From: Cotesia glomerata
Taxonomy: Eukaryota; Arthropoda; Insecta; Hymenoptera; Braconidae
DNA: 64,000 bases
Direction of reading: 5' to 3'
Assembly (NCBI RefSeq): GCF_020080835.1
Contig: NC_058159.1
Coordinates: forward strand, 11,098,001-11,162,000
Position numbers and translations under genes: made by a program. The notes under the pieces are model-generated. The model saw nothing but the letters and a program-made list of their open reading frames with translations. It was not told the origin of the DNA and made no database searches. Shown one piece after another: positions 1-10,306 of the stretch. How positions within the stretch are numbered: the first letter of the stretch is position 1; each line of letters starts with the position of its first letter.

Positions 1-673
1 AATAAAACAGGACGTCCCTGATGATCAGGTCCGTAGTACGGTAGAGAAGATCCATAAGACCAATGCTGGAGATACGCTGATAACTCTTTCGAGGAAGAAC
101 ACCGACAAAGGCCAAACATTGAGAAAGACCATTGCAGACATACTGAAAGAAGACGCAAGAGTAACCTGCAAAGGACCACGGGAGGCAATTGAGATCCGAG
201 ACGTCGATGATGACACAACGAAGGACGACATCCAGGGTGCCCTACAAAAGGAAGCTGGAGATGGCTGTGAGATACCACTAGAGGCAATCAAGATCCGTAA
301 GGCCTATAGAGGTACTCAAATTGCCACAGTAATTCTACCAGCAGCAACAGCACAGAAACTACTGGATGGAAGTAGCAAAATCCGGATTGGTTGGGTTAAT
401 TGCCGAATAAGGGCAACGAAGAGACCTATTCAATGCTTTAAATGCTGGCATTTCGGACATCATGAATCCCAGTGCAGAAGCAAGGTGGACCGGTCGAAGC
501 TTTGCATCAGGTGCGGACAAGAAGGGCACAAGATTACTGATTGTAAAAATTCAGCCAAATGTGCATTATGTGCTGAGATTGAAAGTGCAGAGAATGTTGC
601 CCACCATGCCGGTACTTATAAGTGCCCGTTATTTCAGGAGGCACTCCAGAAGTTGACGAACAAACAAACATGA
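1..673 (+). CDS. Waldo-like non-LTR retrotransposon ORF1 (gag), C-terminal part
   Basis: The frame is open from base 2, so the gene enters from outside the window. The product is the RNA-binding ORF1 protein of an R1-clade element, which coats its own transcript. The C-terminal third carries three zinc knuckles in order: CFKCWHFGHHESQC, CIRCGQEGHKITDC and the looser CALCAEIESAENVAHH, the usual arrangement in R1-type ORF1. The stop (TGA, 671-673) overlaps the ORF2 start in an ATGA junction, a common way of coupling ORF2 translation. The segment before the knuckles (VNCRIR motif) matches the same region of the Mino-like ORF1 at 35626-36259. No stop interrupts the visible part. Family assignment rests on resemblance to the broken element at 12763-32885. 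Confidence 0.8.
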   Translation, partial: IKQDVPDDQVRSTVEKIHKTNAGDTLITLSRKNTDKGQTLRKTIADILKEDARVTCKGPREAIEIRDVDDDTTKDDIQGALQKEAGDGCEIPLEAIKIRKAYRGTQIATVILPAATAQKLLDGSSKIRIGWVNCRIRATKRPIQCFKCWHFGHHESQCRSKVDRSKLCIRCGQEGHKITDCKNSAKCALCAEIESAENVAHHAGTYKCPLFQEALQKLTNKQT

Positions 674-1005
674 GGATACTGCAGCTCAATATCAACCATT
701 GTGAGGCAGCGCATGACCTGCTCATGCAATCCGTGCGAGAACTAGAGCTTGACTTGGTACTGATAGCAGAGCCATATAAACACCTGAGTACCCAACCCTG
801 GGAATCTGACAGCACATCCAAAGCTGTAATCTGGTCATGTGGCAACCTCCCTTTCCAAAATGCAGTCGACAACAGCAATGCCGGCTTTGTAGCAGTTTCA
901 GTAGAGGGCATCCGCATCTATAGCTGTTACGCACCACCTAGCTTCTCTACTGTCGAATTCACCGCATTTCTGGATTGACTTACCGAGGACGCGAAGCATT
1001 ACCAC
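670..1005 (+). pseudogene. Waldo-like ORF2 N-terminus (endonuclease start), truncated
   Basis: Starts at the ATG overlapping the ORF1 stop. MRILQLNINHCEAAHDLL and the LIAEPY block are the first motifs of the APE-type endonuclease that nicks target DNA for target-primed reverse transcription. A TGA at 976-978 replaces the arginine codon seen in the sister copy (DRLTEDA near 31500), a CGA-to-TGA change. The frame then continues as LTEDAKHYH to about 1005, where the long-TIR transposon begins. The rest of the endonuclease and the reverse transcriptase are absent, and I do not see them resume after 4125 before the assembly gap. Confidence 0.75.
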
Positions 1006-1516
1006 TAGGGTGTGTCATATTTAGGCGATATTGTTTTTTTTACTGCTATACCAGAAAATCTAGTAGTATATAAAAAATAAAAAATTATGCCGCTGAGCTA
1101 AAGGTTTCAAGTCCAATAGCAGCTTAGCTCATCAAAAAATTCGATTTCCCATTTAAATAACACAGGAAAAAATTTTTTTTTGTTTCAACTGGACTTTTCG
1201 TTATTAAAAAATTTTTTTTCGTAAAACCTTCTTATGGCTTTTGTAGGAAATTAAATTTTCTACAAAAATATCTCTCTGAACAAAGACTGTAGAACCACTA
1301 TTTTCAAAGTTATAGCCCGTTAAACGGTAACATTTAAAAAAATACACATTAAATTTAATTAAATTTTCAATTTATTACTCTTACATGAATAATTTAATTT
1401 TATTGTACATTTTTGAGCATTAAAATTTTTAATTAAAGTATTGACTCGTTTCAATATAATAATGTAAGTCAAATTATTATTAATTAATCGTTATAATTAC
1501 AAAAAATTTCATTTTT

Positions 1517-3418
1517 TTATTTATTTAAAAATGGTAACATTAACGTCTGCTTGTTAGCATTTGGAAATTTTTTCCTGTGTATAGCTACAACTTGCAATAA
1601 GTACTGTTTCTGCTCTTCATCAGCAGTTAAGCTTTTATTGTAGACTTCCATCAATTGGACCGCCCGTTCCGCAGTATCATTAACAACGGGTAAATTTTTA
1701 AAAATTTTAAGGCACGTATTGTAACTTTTGTCAGATATCCACTGATCAGGATGTAAATTTAAAAAATCAGTTGGGAGTTCCAACCTTTTAAAAATAATCA
1801 TCGACTCTTCTGATGCAAATTCATACAATTCTTTGTTTAGTAAGGAATTAGGGTCATTTCATGTCAAATCGACCAATAGTTGGAATCGAGCCCTTTCGAT
1901 TTGGACAAATTTTGGTCAGAAGTTTTCTTTTATTATATAACGAAGTTCTGCCAAAGGAAAAAAAATAAAAAATTTTTTTTCAAAAGATATGTAAATTCAA
2001 AATTTCGCGATTTTTCCAGTTTTTCAATTTTGTTTTTGTAATACCTCGAACGCTATTATAGATACAAGAATGGACTTTTGTTTATTTGAAAGGGGACACT
2101 TAAAGCTATTGAAAAAAAATTATTTTGGAAAAAAATTCCAAAAAATGCCAAATTTGTCAAATTTTGAGTTTTTGAAAATCGTCAAAAATGACGGTCGACA
2201 CTAAATTTTTCGCTCAAATTTTTTTGTATACTACCTTGTACCAATCTTAAAAGATCCTAAAATTTTTAGAACTGTGTTTTCTGTTTTTTCAAAAATATGA
2301 ATTTTTGAAATTTGTTAAAATTTTCTTAAAATTTTTTTTTTTTATTTTTATCTTAATCGAGTTTGGCAAATCGCGTAATTTTGATATTTTGAACTAGTTG
2401 AAATTTCATTTAGTGGCATAATGATGAGAAAAAAAACATTAATGACATATTTTGGTTCAGTCATAACATTTTTCAGGTTAAGAAAAAGAAAAGGAGCAAC
2501 AACAGTACAAGAAGAATTAAAGAAAAGAGACTTTCGTAACAGAATGTAAAGTAAACTTACACTTGAAATGCATTATTAAATAAATGAATAACCAATAATA
2601 AAAAATACCATTAATGTTTTTTCTCATCATTATGCCACTAAATGAAATTTCAACTGTTCAAAATATCAAAATTACGCGATTTGCCAAACTTGATTAAGAT
2701 AATAATAAAAAAAATTTTAAGAAAAATTTTTTAACAAATTTAAAAATTCATATTTTTGAAAAACAAAAACACAGTTCTAAAAATTTAAGGATCTTTTGAG
2801 ATTGGTACAAGGTAGTATACAAAAATTTGAGCGAAAAAATTTATAGTCGACCGTCATTTTGACGATTTTCAAAAATTCAAAATTTGACAAATTTTGCATT
2901 TTTGGAATTTTTCCAAATATTTTTTTCAATAGCTTCAAGTGTCCTCTTTCAAACGAACGAAAGTCGACTCCTGTATCTATAATAGCGTTCGAGATATTAC
3001 AAAAACAAAATTGAAAAACTGGAAAAATCGCGAAATTTTAAATTTGCATATCTTTTGAAAAAAAATTTTTTATTTTTTTTTCCTTTGGCAGAACTTCGTT
3101 ATATGATAAAAGAAAACTTCTGACCAAAATTTGTCTAAATCGAAAGGGGTCGATTCCAACTATTGGTCGATTTGACATGGAATGACCCATTAATATTAAC
3201 ATTTTTTACATTAAATCGTTTAAAGTTTTTAATTTGACTTTTTTTTTCTGAATCGATTTAATTAATTTTAATTTGATTTCTGCGCTAACATTATTATCAA
3301 ATAATGACAAACAAATAAGTTGTTCAGATAAATACCATAAGTGATTGCTGAATTTTTTTGACGCTATTTCTGAAATATTTTTATTTATTTTTTTATAATT
3401 CAGTAAATCTTTCATAAA
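1517..3418 (-). pseudogene. Transposase-like gene of the GGGTGT-TIR element, interrupted
   Basis: Two minus-strand pieces flank the insertion at 1851-3188. The upstream piece (3206-3415) contains KKFSNHLWYLSEQLICL. The downstream piece (1517-1846) contains YEFASEES, then VVNDTAERAVQLMEVYNK and EEQKQYLLQVV near its end. I recognise these blocks as the C-terminal part of a widespread, unnamed family of invertebrate transposase-like proteins; this is memory, not a search. A TAA at 3206-3208 and a frame change at the junction show decay beyond the insertion. The N-terminal two thirds are missing, so this copy could not make a working enzyme. Confidence 0.6.
1851..3188. mobile_element. 1.34-kb palindromic (foldback/MITE-like) element
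   Basis: Ends are GGGTCATTTCATGTCAAATC and its near-exact inverse, with ATTA repeated on both sides (1847-1850 and 3189-3192) as a 4-bp target duplication. The arms run inward for about 570 bp each (to ~2440 and from ~2625), leaving a short centre that contains AAGAAAAGGAGC and TTAAAGAAAAGAG. There is no coding potential. It is inserted in the transposase-like gene of the surrounding transposon and is therefore younger. The long arms suggest a non-autonomous element. Confidence 0.75.
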
Positions 3419-4130
3419 TTCTAAATCCTGTCGGGAAGCTTAGATTGCTGAAGGCACACAATACCATGCTTTTATGTATACTAATACAATGAAAATACAA
3501 ATGTGGCGGAGTCCCGAAGCCTCTGTCCGGCTGAGTGAAAATTGTTCTTGAAACAGATAAATTTTTGAGGAATATATTGCTTTAAATATGCGCGAAAATA
3601 TGATTTCAATCCATAAGTGTTATTGTTTCACAATAGTAATAACTATTTAATAATAATTTGACTTAGATTGTTATATTGAAACGAGTCAATACTTTAATTA
3701 AAAATTTTAATGCTCAAAAATGTACAGTAAAATTCAATTATTCATGTAAGAGTAATAAATTGAAAATTCAATGGAATTTAACGTGTATTTTTTTAGATAT
3801 TACCGTTTAACGGGCTATAACTTCGAAAATAGTGGTTCTACAGTCTTCATTTAGAGAGATATTTTTGTAGAAAATTTAATTTCCTACAAAAGCCATAAGA
3901 AGGTTATACGAAAAAAAAAATTTTTAATAACGAAAAGTCCAGTTGAAACAAAAAAAAATTTTTTCCTGTGTTATTTAAATGGGAAATCGAATTTTTTGAT
4001 GAGCTAAGCCGCTATTGGACTTAAAACCTTTAGCTCAGTGGCATAATTTTTTATTTTCTATATACTACCAGATTTTCTGGTATAGCAGTAAAAAAAAAAA
4101 CATCGCCTAAATATGACACACCCTAATTAT

Positions 4131-4230
4131 NNNNNNNNNNNNNNNNNNNNNNNNNNNNNNNNNNNNNNNNNNNNNNNNNNNNNNNNNNNNNNNNNNNNNN
4201 NNNNNNNNNNNNNNNNNNNNNNNNNNNNNN
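4131..4230. other. Assembly gap (100 N)
   Basis: Exactly 100 N bases, probably a gap of unknown true length. It falls between the right end of one long-TIR transposon and the left arm of a related one, so it hides the left end of the second element and any original target sequence. Palindromic arms on both sides are a likely cause of the assembly failure. Confidence 0.95.
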
Positions 4231-6539
4231 TAAATAACGATACTTTTCCCATTTAATTAACATGGGATTTTTGCACTTTTAGCAACTAATTTTTATTTCA
4301 CTCATTATACTTTTTAACTTACCAACAATGCTCGATTCTGCTTCTGTTATGATCTCTTTAGATGGAGAAATTTCCATATCGGCCCAAAAAATTCATCACA
4401 AAACCTTTTGTAAGGTCAAAATTTATTTTATCGATTTTTCTCGTTATTTTGCTTAAACTACTTTACTAATTCTTTTATTTTGTATTTCATTTAAAGTTTC
4501 TTATTTTTTTTTTCCAAAAAAATAATTTTAATTAATAAATTATCTGAAGTCACACAGTGATTCTATGAAGGAATTAAGTACGGATTACACCGTGATTCTG
4601 TGAAGGAATTAAGTACGGTAATACGGTTATTACCAACACAAATTTAATAAAACAACTAGATATATTGTCGTATACGGTCGTTAAAGTAAATAAAAACGAT
4701 AAATTAATTTTTAACTCACTGTCTATTCTCGTTGTTGTGGTTCTTTTAACGACAATATTTCATTTTTGGATAGTAAACGGAACAATCCTTAATTTATGTT
4801 ATAATATTAAATTTTTAATTGTAAGGTTGAAGTGATTAGTGCAATGAATTGAAAGTGGAAAAATTGATCGGTATCCAACTAAAAAGTATCTTGCTAACCG
4901 CGAGAGCTCCAATCTATTGAAAATCAAGAACTTTCATCATGAGTTTAGAAAAAAATTTACGAAAACCGATGTTTTTATTGGAAAACCTTACGGATGATAT
5001 AAATAGTAATAAATTAGCTACTGATGAACAAACTTTAAGGTTACTATTTTATTATACTAAAAACGTGAAAATAACAGTGTGCGATGGATGTAAAATAACT
5101 ATTGAAAAAGTTAAAAAGTTTTGGATATTTGCTCGTATTTTTATTTTAGATGACAAACGATGTATTTAAAAATTGTAAAAATTGCACGATGAATACAGAA
5201 ATCTGCATAAAAATGCAGGTGTGTCCTCAAACCAACAAAAAGAGCAAGAGTTTTCAATTAAATTATAAAGTTTATTTGACATAGCTCACGGCAGAGTTTT
5301 TGAAATGGTCAGCAATGATATAAAAACTTTTTAATCGATCAACGATCAGAAAGATAATTCCATCTGAATTTTTCGGACAATCAACGAGGAAATGTAATTG
5401 ATTTATCTGGTAATATCAATAAAATATTAGTCAATTAATAAATGAAACGTTCATAAAATACTTGAAAATATTTTTTCATGTGACTTAAAATTCAATATAT
5501 ATTGTATTTCAAAGAAACAAGATCATGATCGCCCTACTGAAGTATCAACTTCTGATAATCCACTTGTTGTAAATGATAATCGGTCCATCGAAGTGTTAAC
5601 CTCTAAAAACATTAAAGCAGCATCTTGTTATATAGAACACCAGTTGAACGATTCTGAATTATCAAGAGAAAATTCAGGTATTAGACTTGAACTCAATCAT
5701 TACGTTGAATTATCTATTAAGTGCATTTATTTAACAATAAAACATAATTGATTTTCTTTCAGAAAACTATTTGCCATTGCGTTTGACAAGCGCGGGTGGA
5801 TCAATGTCTAGTGGGGAAGCATTAACTTTTTCTTGATGATGATTATATAAAAGGATAAGAGATTGCTATCAAGATTAAAGTTGTTAATGATGTAGCGGAG
5901 AGAGAGAGAGCTGTACAATTGGCTCAAGAATGTATAAATATGGTAGCTAAAGATGAGAATCAAAAACAATATCTTCTCCAGGTGATAAAAAAGTATAAGA
6001 ATGAATTTTCAAATGCTACTAAGGAATGCCTGACAACAAAAATAAAAGTTCAATAATTAACATATGTATTAAAATAAAATCAATAATGATTTGAATGTTA
6101 AAATTTATATTTATAACCTGTATGATTATTGACAGTTTCAAATAAAAGATCTTACACAAAATTCAAAATAAAAATTAATTAGTAAGTAGTTTAAGTAAAA
6201 TAACCAGAAAAGTCTATAAAAATAAATTTTGGCCTTTTCAAAGGTTATGATATAAATTTTTGGCGCCAATTTAAAAATTTCTCCATCTAAAGGGATCATA
6301 ATAGAAACAGAATCGAGTATTGTTGGTAAGTTAGGGAGTATAATGAGCGAAATAAAAATTATTTGCTGAAAAGTGCAATAATCCCATGTTAATTAAATGG
6401 AAAAAGTATCGTTATTTAGGCAGGATTAAACGGCATCGTAAAAATTTTTTTTTGTTTCTAAAATTTTTTTTAGGTCAAGCAGAAATAATTTTGACGGTAC
6501 CCAAGTGGAAATAGCCAACTTGGTAAATAACGGACACCC
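4231..6539 (+). mobile_element. GGGTGTCC-TIR DNA transposon, copy 2a (left end in gap)
   Basis: Right end GGACACCC followed by TA (6540-6541). The left ~180 bases lie in the gap. The arms at ~4231-4500 and ~6190-6420 are inverted copies sharing CTCCATCTAAAG, CAGAATCGAG and ATTGTTGGTAAGTTA. The whole unit is nearly identical to the reverse complement of 10307-12738, including the same coding lesions. The gene inside reads on the plus strand. Confidence 0.75.
4939..6056 (+). pseudogene. Transposase-like gene of copy 2a, internally deleted and broken
   Basis: The first 76 codons are open (4939-5169), with ITVCDGCKITIEKVKKFW, a possible CxxC zinc-binding element. Coding resemblance continues in other frames (LHDEYRNLHKNA near 5187). 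A clear short intron is visible at 5678-5762 (GTATTAG to TTTCTTTCAG); splicing joins ENS to ENYLPLRLTSAGGSMSSGEA. The last piece (about 5875-6056) has VVNDVAERERAVQLAQE and NQKQYLLQV, matching the C-terminal block of the gene at 1517-1846. An AG-repeat tract near 5896 seems to have added residues. The central catalytic part expected between these blocks is absent. This is a non-autonomous derivative. Confidence 0.6.
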
Positions 6540-6541
6540 TA

Positions 6542-6880
6542 CTGTCCATGTCTGAAGGGTTAAATACGCTCAGGTCTAATCATGCCTGTTCATGTCTGAT
6601 CAGGCCTGCTCATGCCTGTCCATGTCTGAAGGGTTAAATACGCTCATGCCTGTTTATGTCTGATCAGGCCTGTCCATGCCTATTCATGCCTGATCAGACC
6701 TGTTTAGGTCAGATCAGGCCTGAGCGTATTTAACGCTTCAGACATAAACAGGCATGGACAGGCATGACCATGTCTAATTTCAGGCCTGATCACACATGAA
6801 CAGGCATGAGCAGGTCTAATTTCAAGCCTGATCATACATGAACAGGCATGGTCAGGTCTGATCATTTTTTTCTGGGTAGA
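6542..6880. repeat. Palindromic CATGCCTGATCAGG minisatellite, left array
   Basis: About 330 bp of imperfect short repeats built from CATGCCTGATCAGG, CCTGTCCATGTCTGA and the reverse-complement forms. A longer motif (GAAGGGTTAAATACGCTCA) occurs twice and once inverted. Most units contain TGATCA, so the array is itself full of small palindromes. It borders the 5S-like composite on its left. Confidence 0.75.
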
Positions 6881-6884
6881 TCTG

Positions 6885-7440
6885 ATCAGACTTGCATAGT
6901 CAGAGATGTGATAAAAATTTTTTCTTTGACGAAAAAAATTATTTTGGTCATGACGAAATATGCAAAATTATTTTTATCATTACGTTTAAATGATTTTGAA
7001 ATAAAAAATTTGTTAAATTTTCAAAGGGGAGTTTTGGCCTGCTCTGCTCCTGTCTAATATTAAAATCATTACTTATTTTATTATTTAAATAAATATGATG
7101 TTATAATGAGATTCAGTTAAATAAATAAATTAGGACTATCAAAATATATTACAAAATCAATTTTCATATTATATTTATGATAAACTTATTTGATACGTTA
7201 TGTACTTCATAGAATTTTTGTCACATAAGATAGCAGCACAGCAGGCGAGAACTTCAAGGCGCACGGATATCACCAAAGTTAAACAGCATTGAGCGTGGTT
7301 AGTAGTTGGATGAGTGACTGCTGGTGTTACAGCCGTACAATTGTATGTAATTATTTTTTTTTTATTTTAATTCATTATAGAGAATTTCGTATGACTCTGA
7401 CAAGTACTATATCCATAAAATTAAACAAAATAATTAATTA
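6885..7440 (+). repeat. Core of 5S-like composite repeat, copy A
   Basis: About 550 bp that recurs, diverged, at 23680-24185. Shared landmarks in order are GGCCTGCTCTGCT / GGTCTGCTCTGCT, AAAATCATTATTTATTTTATT-like AT sequence, ATAATGAGATTC, GCAGCACAGCAG, the 5S-like segment, and CATAAAATTAA. No open frame of note. The two copies have different palindromic arrays on their flanks, so the core appears to be the conserved unit. Confidence 0.7.
7250..7336 (+). ncRNA. 5S rRNA-derived segment (not a functional 5S gene)
   Basis: ATCACCAAAGTTAAACAGC followed by GTGGTTAGTAGTTGGATGAG and TGACTGCTGGTG lines up with the internal part of animal 5S rRNA, which spans the pol III internal control region. The first ~30 nt of 5S are not recognisable and the 3' end departs after GCCGT, so it is a derivative rather than a gene. 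Such 5S heads occur in SINE3-type retroposons; here the segment sits in the middle of a longer repeat instead of at its start. Confidence 0.65.
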
Positions 7441-7454
7441 AAAGTAACAATGGG

Positions 7455-7595
7455 CTTTCAGACCTGACCATGTCTGATCAGGTCAATTCATGCCTGATCA
7501 GACTTGGACTCATGCCTATTCATGTCTGATCAGGCCTGAAGACTCATGCCTATTCATGTCTGATCAGGTCTGATCATTTTTTCCCGGGTTGAAAT
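7455..7595. repeat. Palindromic CATGCCTGATCAGG minisatellite, right array
   Basis: Same units as the left array (GACCTGACCATGTCTGATCA, ATGCCTATTCATGTCTGATC), ending with GATCATTTTTTCCCGGG, which parallels GATCATTTTTTTCTGGG at the end of the left array. The core is thus bracketed by matching arrays. Confidence 0.7.
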
Positions 7596-7599
7596 AATT

Positions 7600-8080
7600 G
7601 TAATCAGAGCTCACTTCATTGTTCTCCCGCGGTAAAATCATAAAAACTTGTTTAAGGTTAACAGTGCCGTAGATAGAAATAAAAGTAACAAGTGAAAAAA
7701 ATAATTTTTCAAATTTGACTTTTTTTTAAAGCTACTTTTGGTATATATCTTTATACTAAGAACAAAATAGTACATTACGATATTAGGGACTTAAGTAGCC
7801 GATTATTGAACCGTGTGACGTTAATGCGTGAGCGAAGCGATTGTTTCACTCTTTAAATCAAAAAATTTCAAATTAATTAAAAATTTATTAATTATAAAAA
7901 CAAAAATAATGTCAGAGCAAGCAAAGCAGCAACGCTTTGTCTTTCTTTTTTTTTTTTCTCTTTCTGTTAACAATTGAACAAAAGACGACTGTCTATAGCT
8001 GTCATAATATTTATGTTTAAGTTTATCATTTTTATCATTTCTAATGCATTAAAATATTAATTAAAATTCATGTAATAACT
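7600..8080. other. Intergenic AT-rich DNA upstream of the recombinase
   Basis: No frame, repeat or RNA signal that I can support. It may hold the 5' end and promoter of the Crypton-like unit; no TIRs are seen, as expected for that class. Confidence 0.4.
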
Positions 8081-8090
8081 ATTGAGTACA

Positions 8091-9451
8091 ATGAGCAGCT
8101 CGGAAAGTGAATCAAACGACTATGGTGGTGATATTGTTTCAAACGATATTAGAAAAATTGCTAAAAATGTAACATTAGATTTGTTGCCTGCAAAATCTAA
8201 AAGACTTTATGTGGCACGTTACAATTTGTTTAAAAAGTGGTGTAAAGAAAAAACTAATTCGTTTTGTGAGGACGTTTTATTAGCCTATTTTGCTCATCTG
8301 TCGGAAAGCTATGCACCATCTAGTTCATGGGCTACTTATTCTATGTTAAAATGTACTATAAATACATTAAATAAAATAGATATCGGGCAGTATAAACGGT
8401 TAACGTTGTTTCTAAAAAAAAAATCTACAGGATATCGATCAAAAAAATCCCTAGTTTTTTCTAAAGAAAATGTGAATAAGTTTTTAAATGAAGCACCTGA
8501 TGAAGTTTATTTAGGCTACAAGGTAAGTAAGACTCGTCTTTTAAATTACCGATTCACTGATTAATTTTAATGATGTATTTGTTATTATATATTTCAGGCA
8601 GTTTTAATTTTTGGAATAGCTGGTGCACTCAGACGAGCAGAATTTATAAACTTAACGGTCGATGATGTTAGGAATTTGGATGAGTCTGTGCTGTATATTA
8701 AAATTGATGAAACTAAAAATAATGTACCAAGGTCATTCACGATAACAGGAGAGTTTTATAATATTTGTATAAAGTATATGCAATGCAGACTAAAAGGAAA
8801 TACAACTAAAACATTCTTCTTAAAATATACAAATGGTAAATGTGTCAACCAACCAATTGGAGTTAATAAAATCCCTAAAATAGCAAAAGAAATAGCTGCC
8901 TATCTAACTTGCCGAATCCTGAAGGGTTTACCGGTCACGCCTTCCGCAGAACTTCTGCGACGTTATTAGTTGATGCTGGTGCAGATTTAACTACGCTCCA
9001 AAGACATGGTGGATGGAAATCTAGTGGAGTTGCTTTTGGATACGTTGCTGACTCTTTGAATAATAAAAAAAAAATTTGTGAGCAGATTAGCGATGGAATT
9101 AAATTAAATAACCGAGTCAATCATCCAATTCCTACTTCTACCTCAGTGACGAATCCAGAAATTACAACAGTATCGGAACAAACTCCATCTACTCGTCCAT
9201 GTTCAAGTTCATCAAATGCAGAAAATGAAGACACCTTAGGATAAAAATTGAAGTCTCAACCTCAAGATTTATTTCGAAAGGACCAAATGCGCAAGGAGAT
9301 TCGGTTTAAAGAAATTTTCTACGATTCAGTTGTTGGTTTGTACGTTGAGGATTCAGCGAACATGGATACAAAACCACCTTATGTTTTTAATAATTGTACA
9401 ATTACTTTTCATGGAAATAATAGTAATTGTTTTTTAATTATTGTACTGTGA
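8091..9451 (+). pseudogene. Crypton-type tyrosine recombinase with one intron, broken
   Basis: Tyrosine recombinases of this kind cut and rejoin DNA through a covalent tyrosine intermediate; the insect forms I recall are CryptonI-like. The ATG at 8091 starts an acidic-serine N-terminus, followed by a SAM-like core-binding region (YNLFKKWC, VLLAYFAHLSE, STGYRSKKS). A canonical phase-0 intron (GTAAGT to TTTCAG, 8523-8597, 75 bp) joins YLGYK to AVLIFGIAGALRRAEF, which carries the first catalytic arginine. Further on are GHAFRR (HxxR), RHGGWKSS (H/W) and FGYVADS with the probable nucleophilic tyrosine. Two lesions disable it: a frame change near 8905 between AAYL and NLPNPEG, and a TAA at 9242-9244 after EDTLG. 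The same frame then continues to 9451, ending with FNNCTITFHGNN. It sits between two inverted transposon copies. Confidence 0.75.
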
Positions 9452-10125
9452 AAAATGCAGCTCAGTCTAAAATTGTATAAAAATTTTAATAATTGTTCAT
9501 CAAGTATTTTTATACATCTCTTGTTATATTATTTTAATGCTCTCATTATAATTTCAAGTATTCTAATTAATGTTATTAATATTAATTTTATCAATACGAT
9601 AATTGTTCTGTGTTTATTATTGATGTATTTTATAATGCTACAATCAATAACTAACTAAATTGTTTCAATGTTACAGAACATTTTCAACTTTATAACTTTA
9701 GATAAAAAATATATACTTCGGTACTTGGACTAATTTATTAAACGCTAATTTCAGTCAGTATATATGTTTATATTTTTTTGACAGCTCAAGTTAACCATAA
9801 ATATGAAAATTTATTATTCCTATTTTATTGTTATCTCATCCTTTTTTAGATAATTACATAATATTTTTTCTTTTTTTTTTATATCTTGATGTATAAAAAT
9901 ATCTTTTCTAAGTTTATTATTGTCTATAAACTATTCGTGAGATAAATAAACGCGTGAATTAAGTAAGGTACACAATGCAATAATTCGCTAGTTAAGTCCC
10001 GTGTGAAGATAACTTAAATGTGGTTTTAAGTCACCGTGTACTATAAAAAAATATTTGACACTCAATAAATATCAGAAATTCATATGAGACATTTTATTTT
10101 TGAAAATAAAGCATTGAAAAAATTT
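9452..10125. other. AT-rich DNA downstream of the recombinase
   Basis: Contains a short open frame (9455-9658) of low-complexity hydrophobic residues typical of AT-rich DNA, which I do not consider a gene. Nothing else can be supported. Confidence 0.4.
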
Positions 10126-10304
10126 TTAACTTCCCGCTAAGAAAATCGAAGATTTTAAAAAATCAGGAAGTTATTGTTTTTACCCCGTTTTGAAATAATG
10201 AGTTTTTATCAGATCTCGACGTTTTAAGGTCATAGGAAACTTCCCTGACTACCCCTGCGATGATGTCACTATGTCTGTCTGTCTGTATGTATGTATGTAT
10301 GTAT
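10126..10304 (+). repeat. AACTTCCCGC-family repeat, left part (level 0 of the nested stack)
   Basis: Begins TTAACTTCCCGCTAAGAAAA, then an imperfect inverse (TCAGGAAGTTATTG), then AGATCTCGACGTTTTAAGG, and enters a (GTCT)n(GTAT)n microsatellite at about 10272. The same order occurs at 59453 and 63659 and, inverted, before 39738 and 33797. This copy is cut at the microsatellite by later insertions and resumes at 32886. Confidence 0.7.
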
Positions 10305-10306
10305 TA

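Larger units (their letters stand above)
1008..4123. mobile_element. DNA transposon with ~490-bp TIRs, copy 1
   Basis: Ends are GGGTGTGTCATATTTAGGCG and its reverse complement, flanked by TA (1006-1007 and 4124-4125), consistent with a 2-bp target duplication. Inverted similarity extends to about 1500 on the left and 3632 on the right. Between the arms, on the minus strand, is a decayed transposase-like gene that is split by another element (1851-3188). The tips resemble those of the elements at 4231-6539 and 10307-12738 (GGGTGTCCGTTATTTACC), which carry a related gene, so all three look like one group. I cannot assign a named superfamily. Confidence 0.75.

Noticed and set aside
6542..6880. 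CRISPR-like array
   Set aside because: The repeats are short, overlapping and palindromic with no constant-length spacers, and the genome is eukaryotic with introns.
7250..7336. Functional 5S rRNA gene
   Set aside because: The 5' third and the 3' end do not match 5S, several conserved positions differ, and no terminator T-run follows at the right place.
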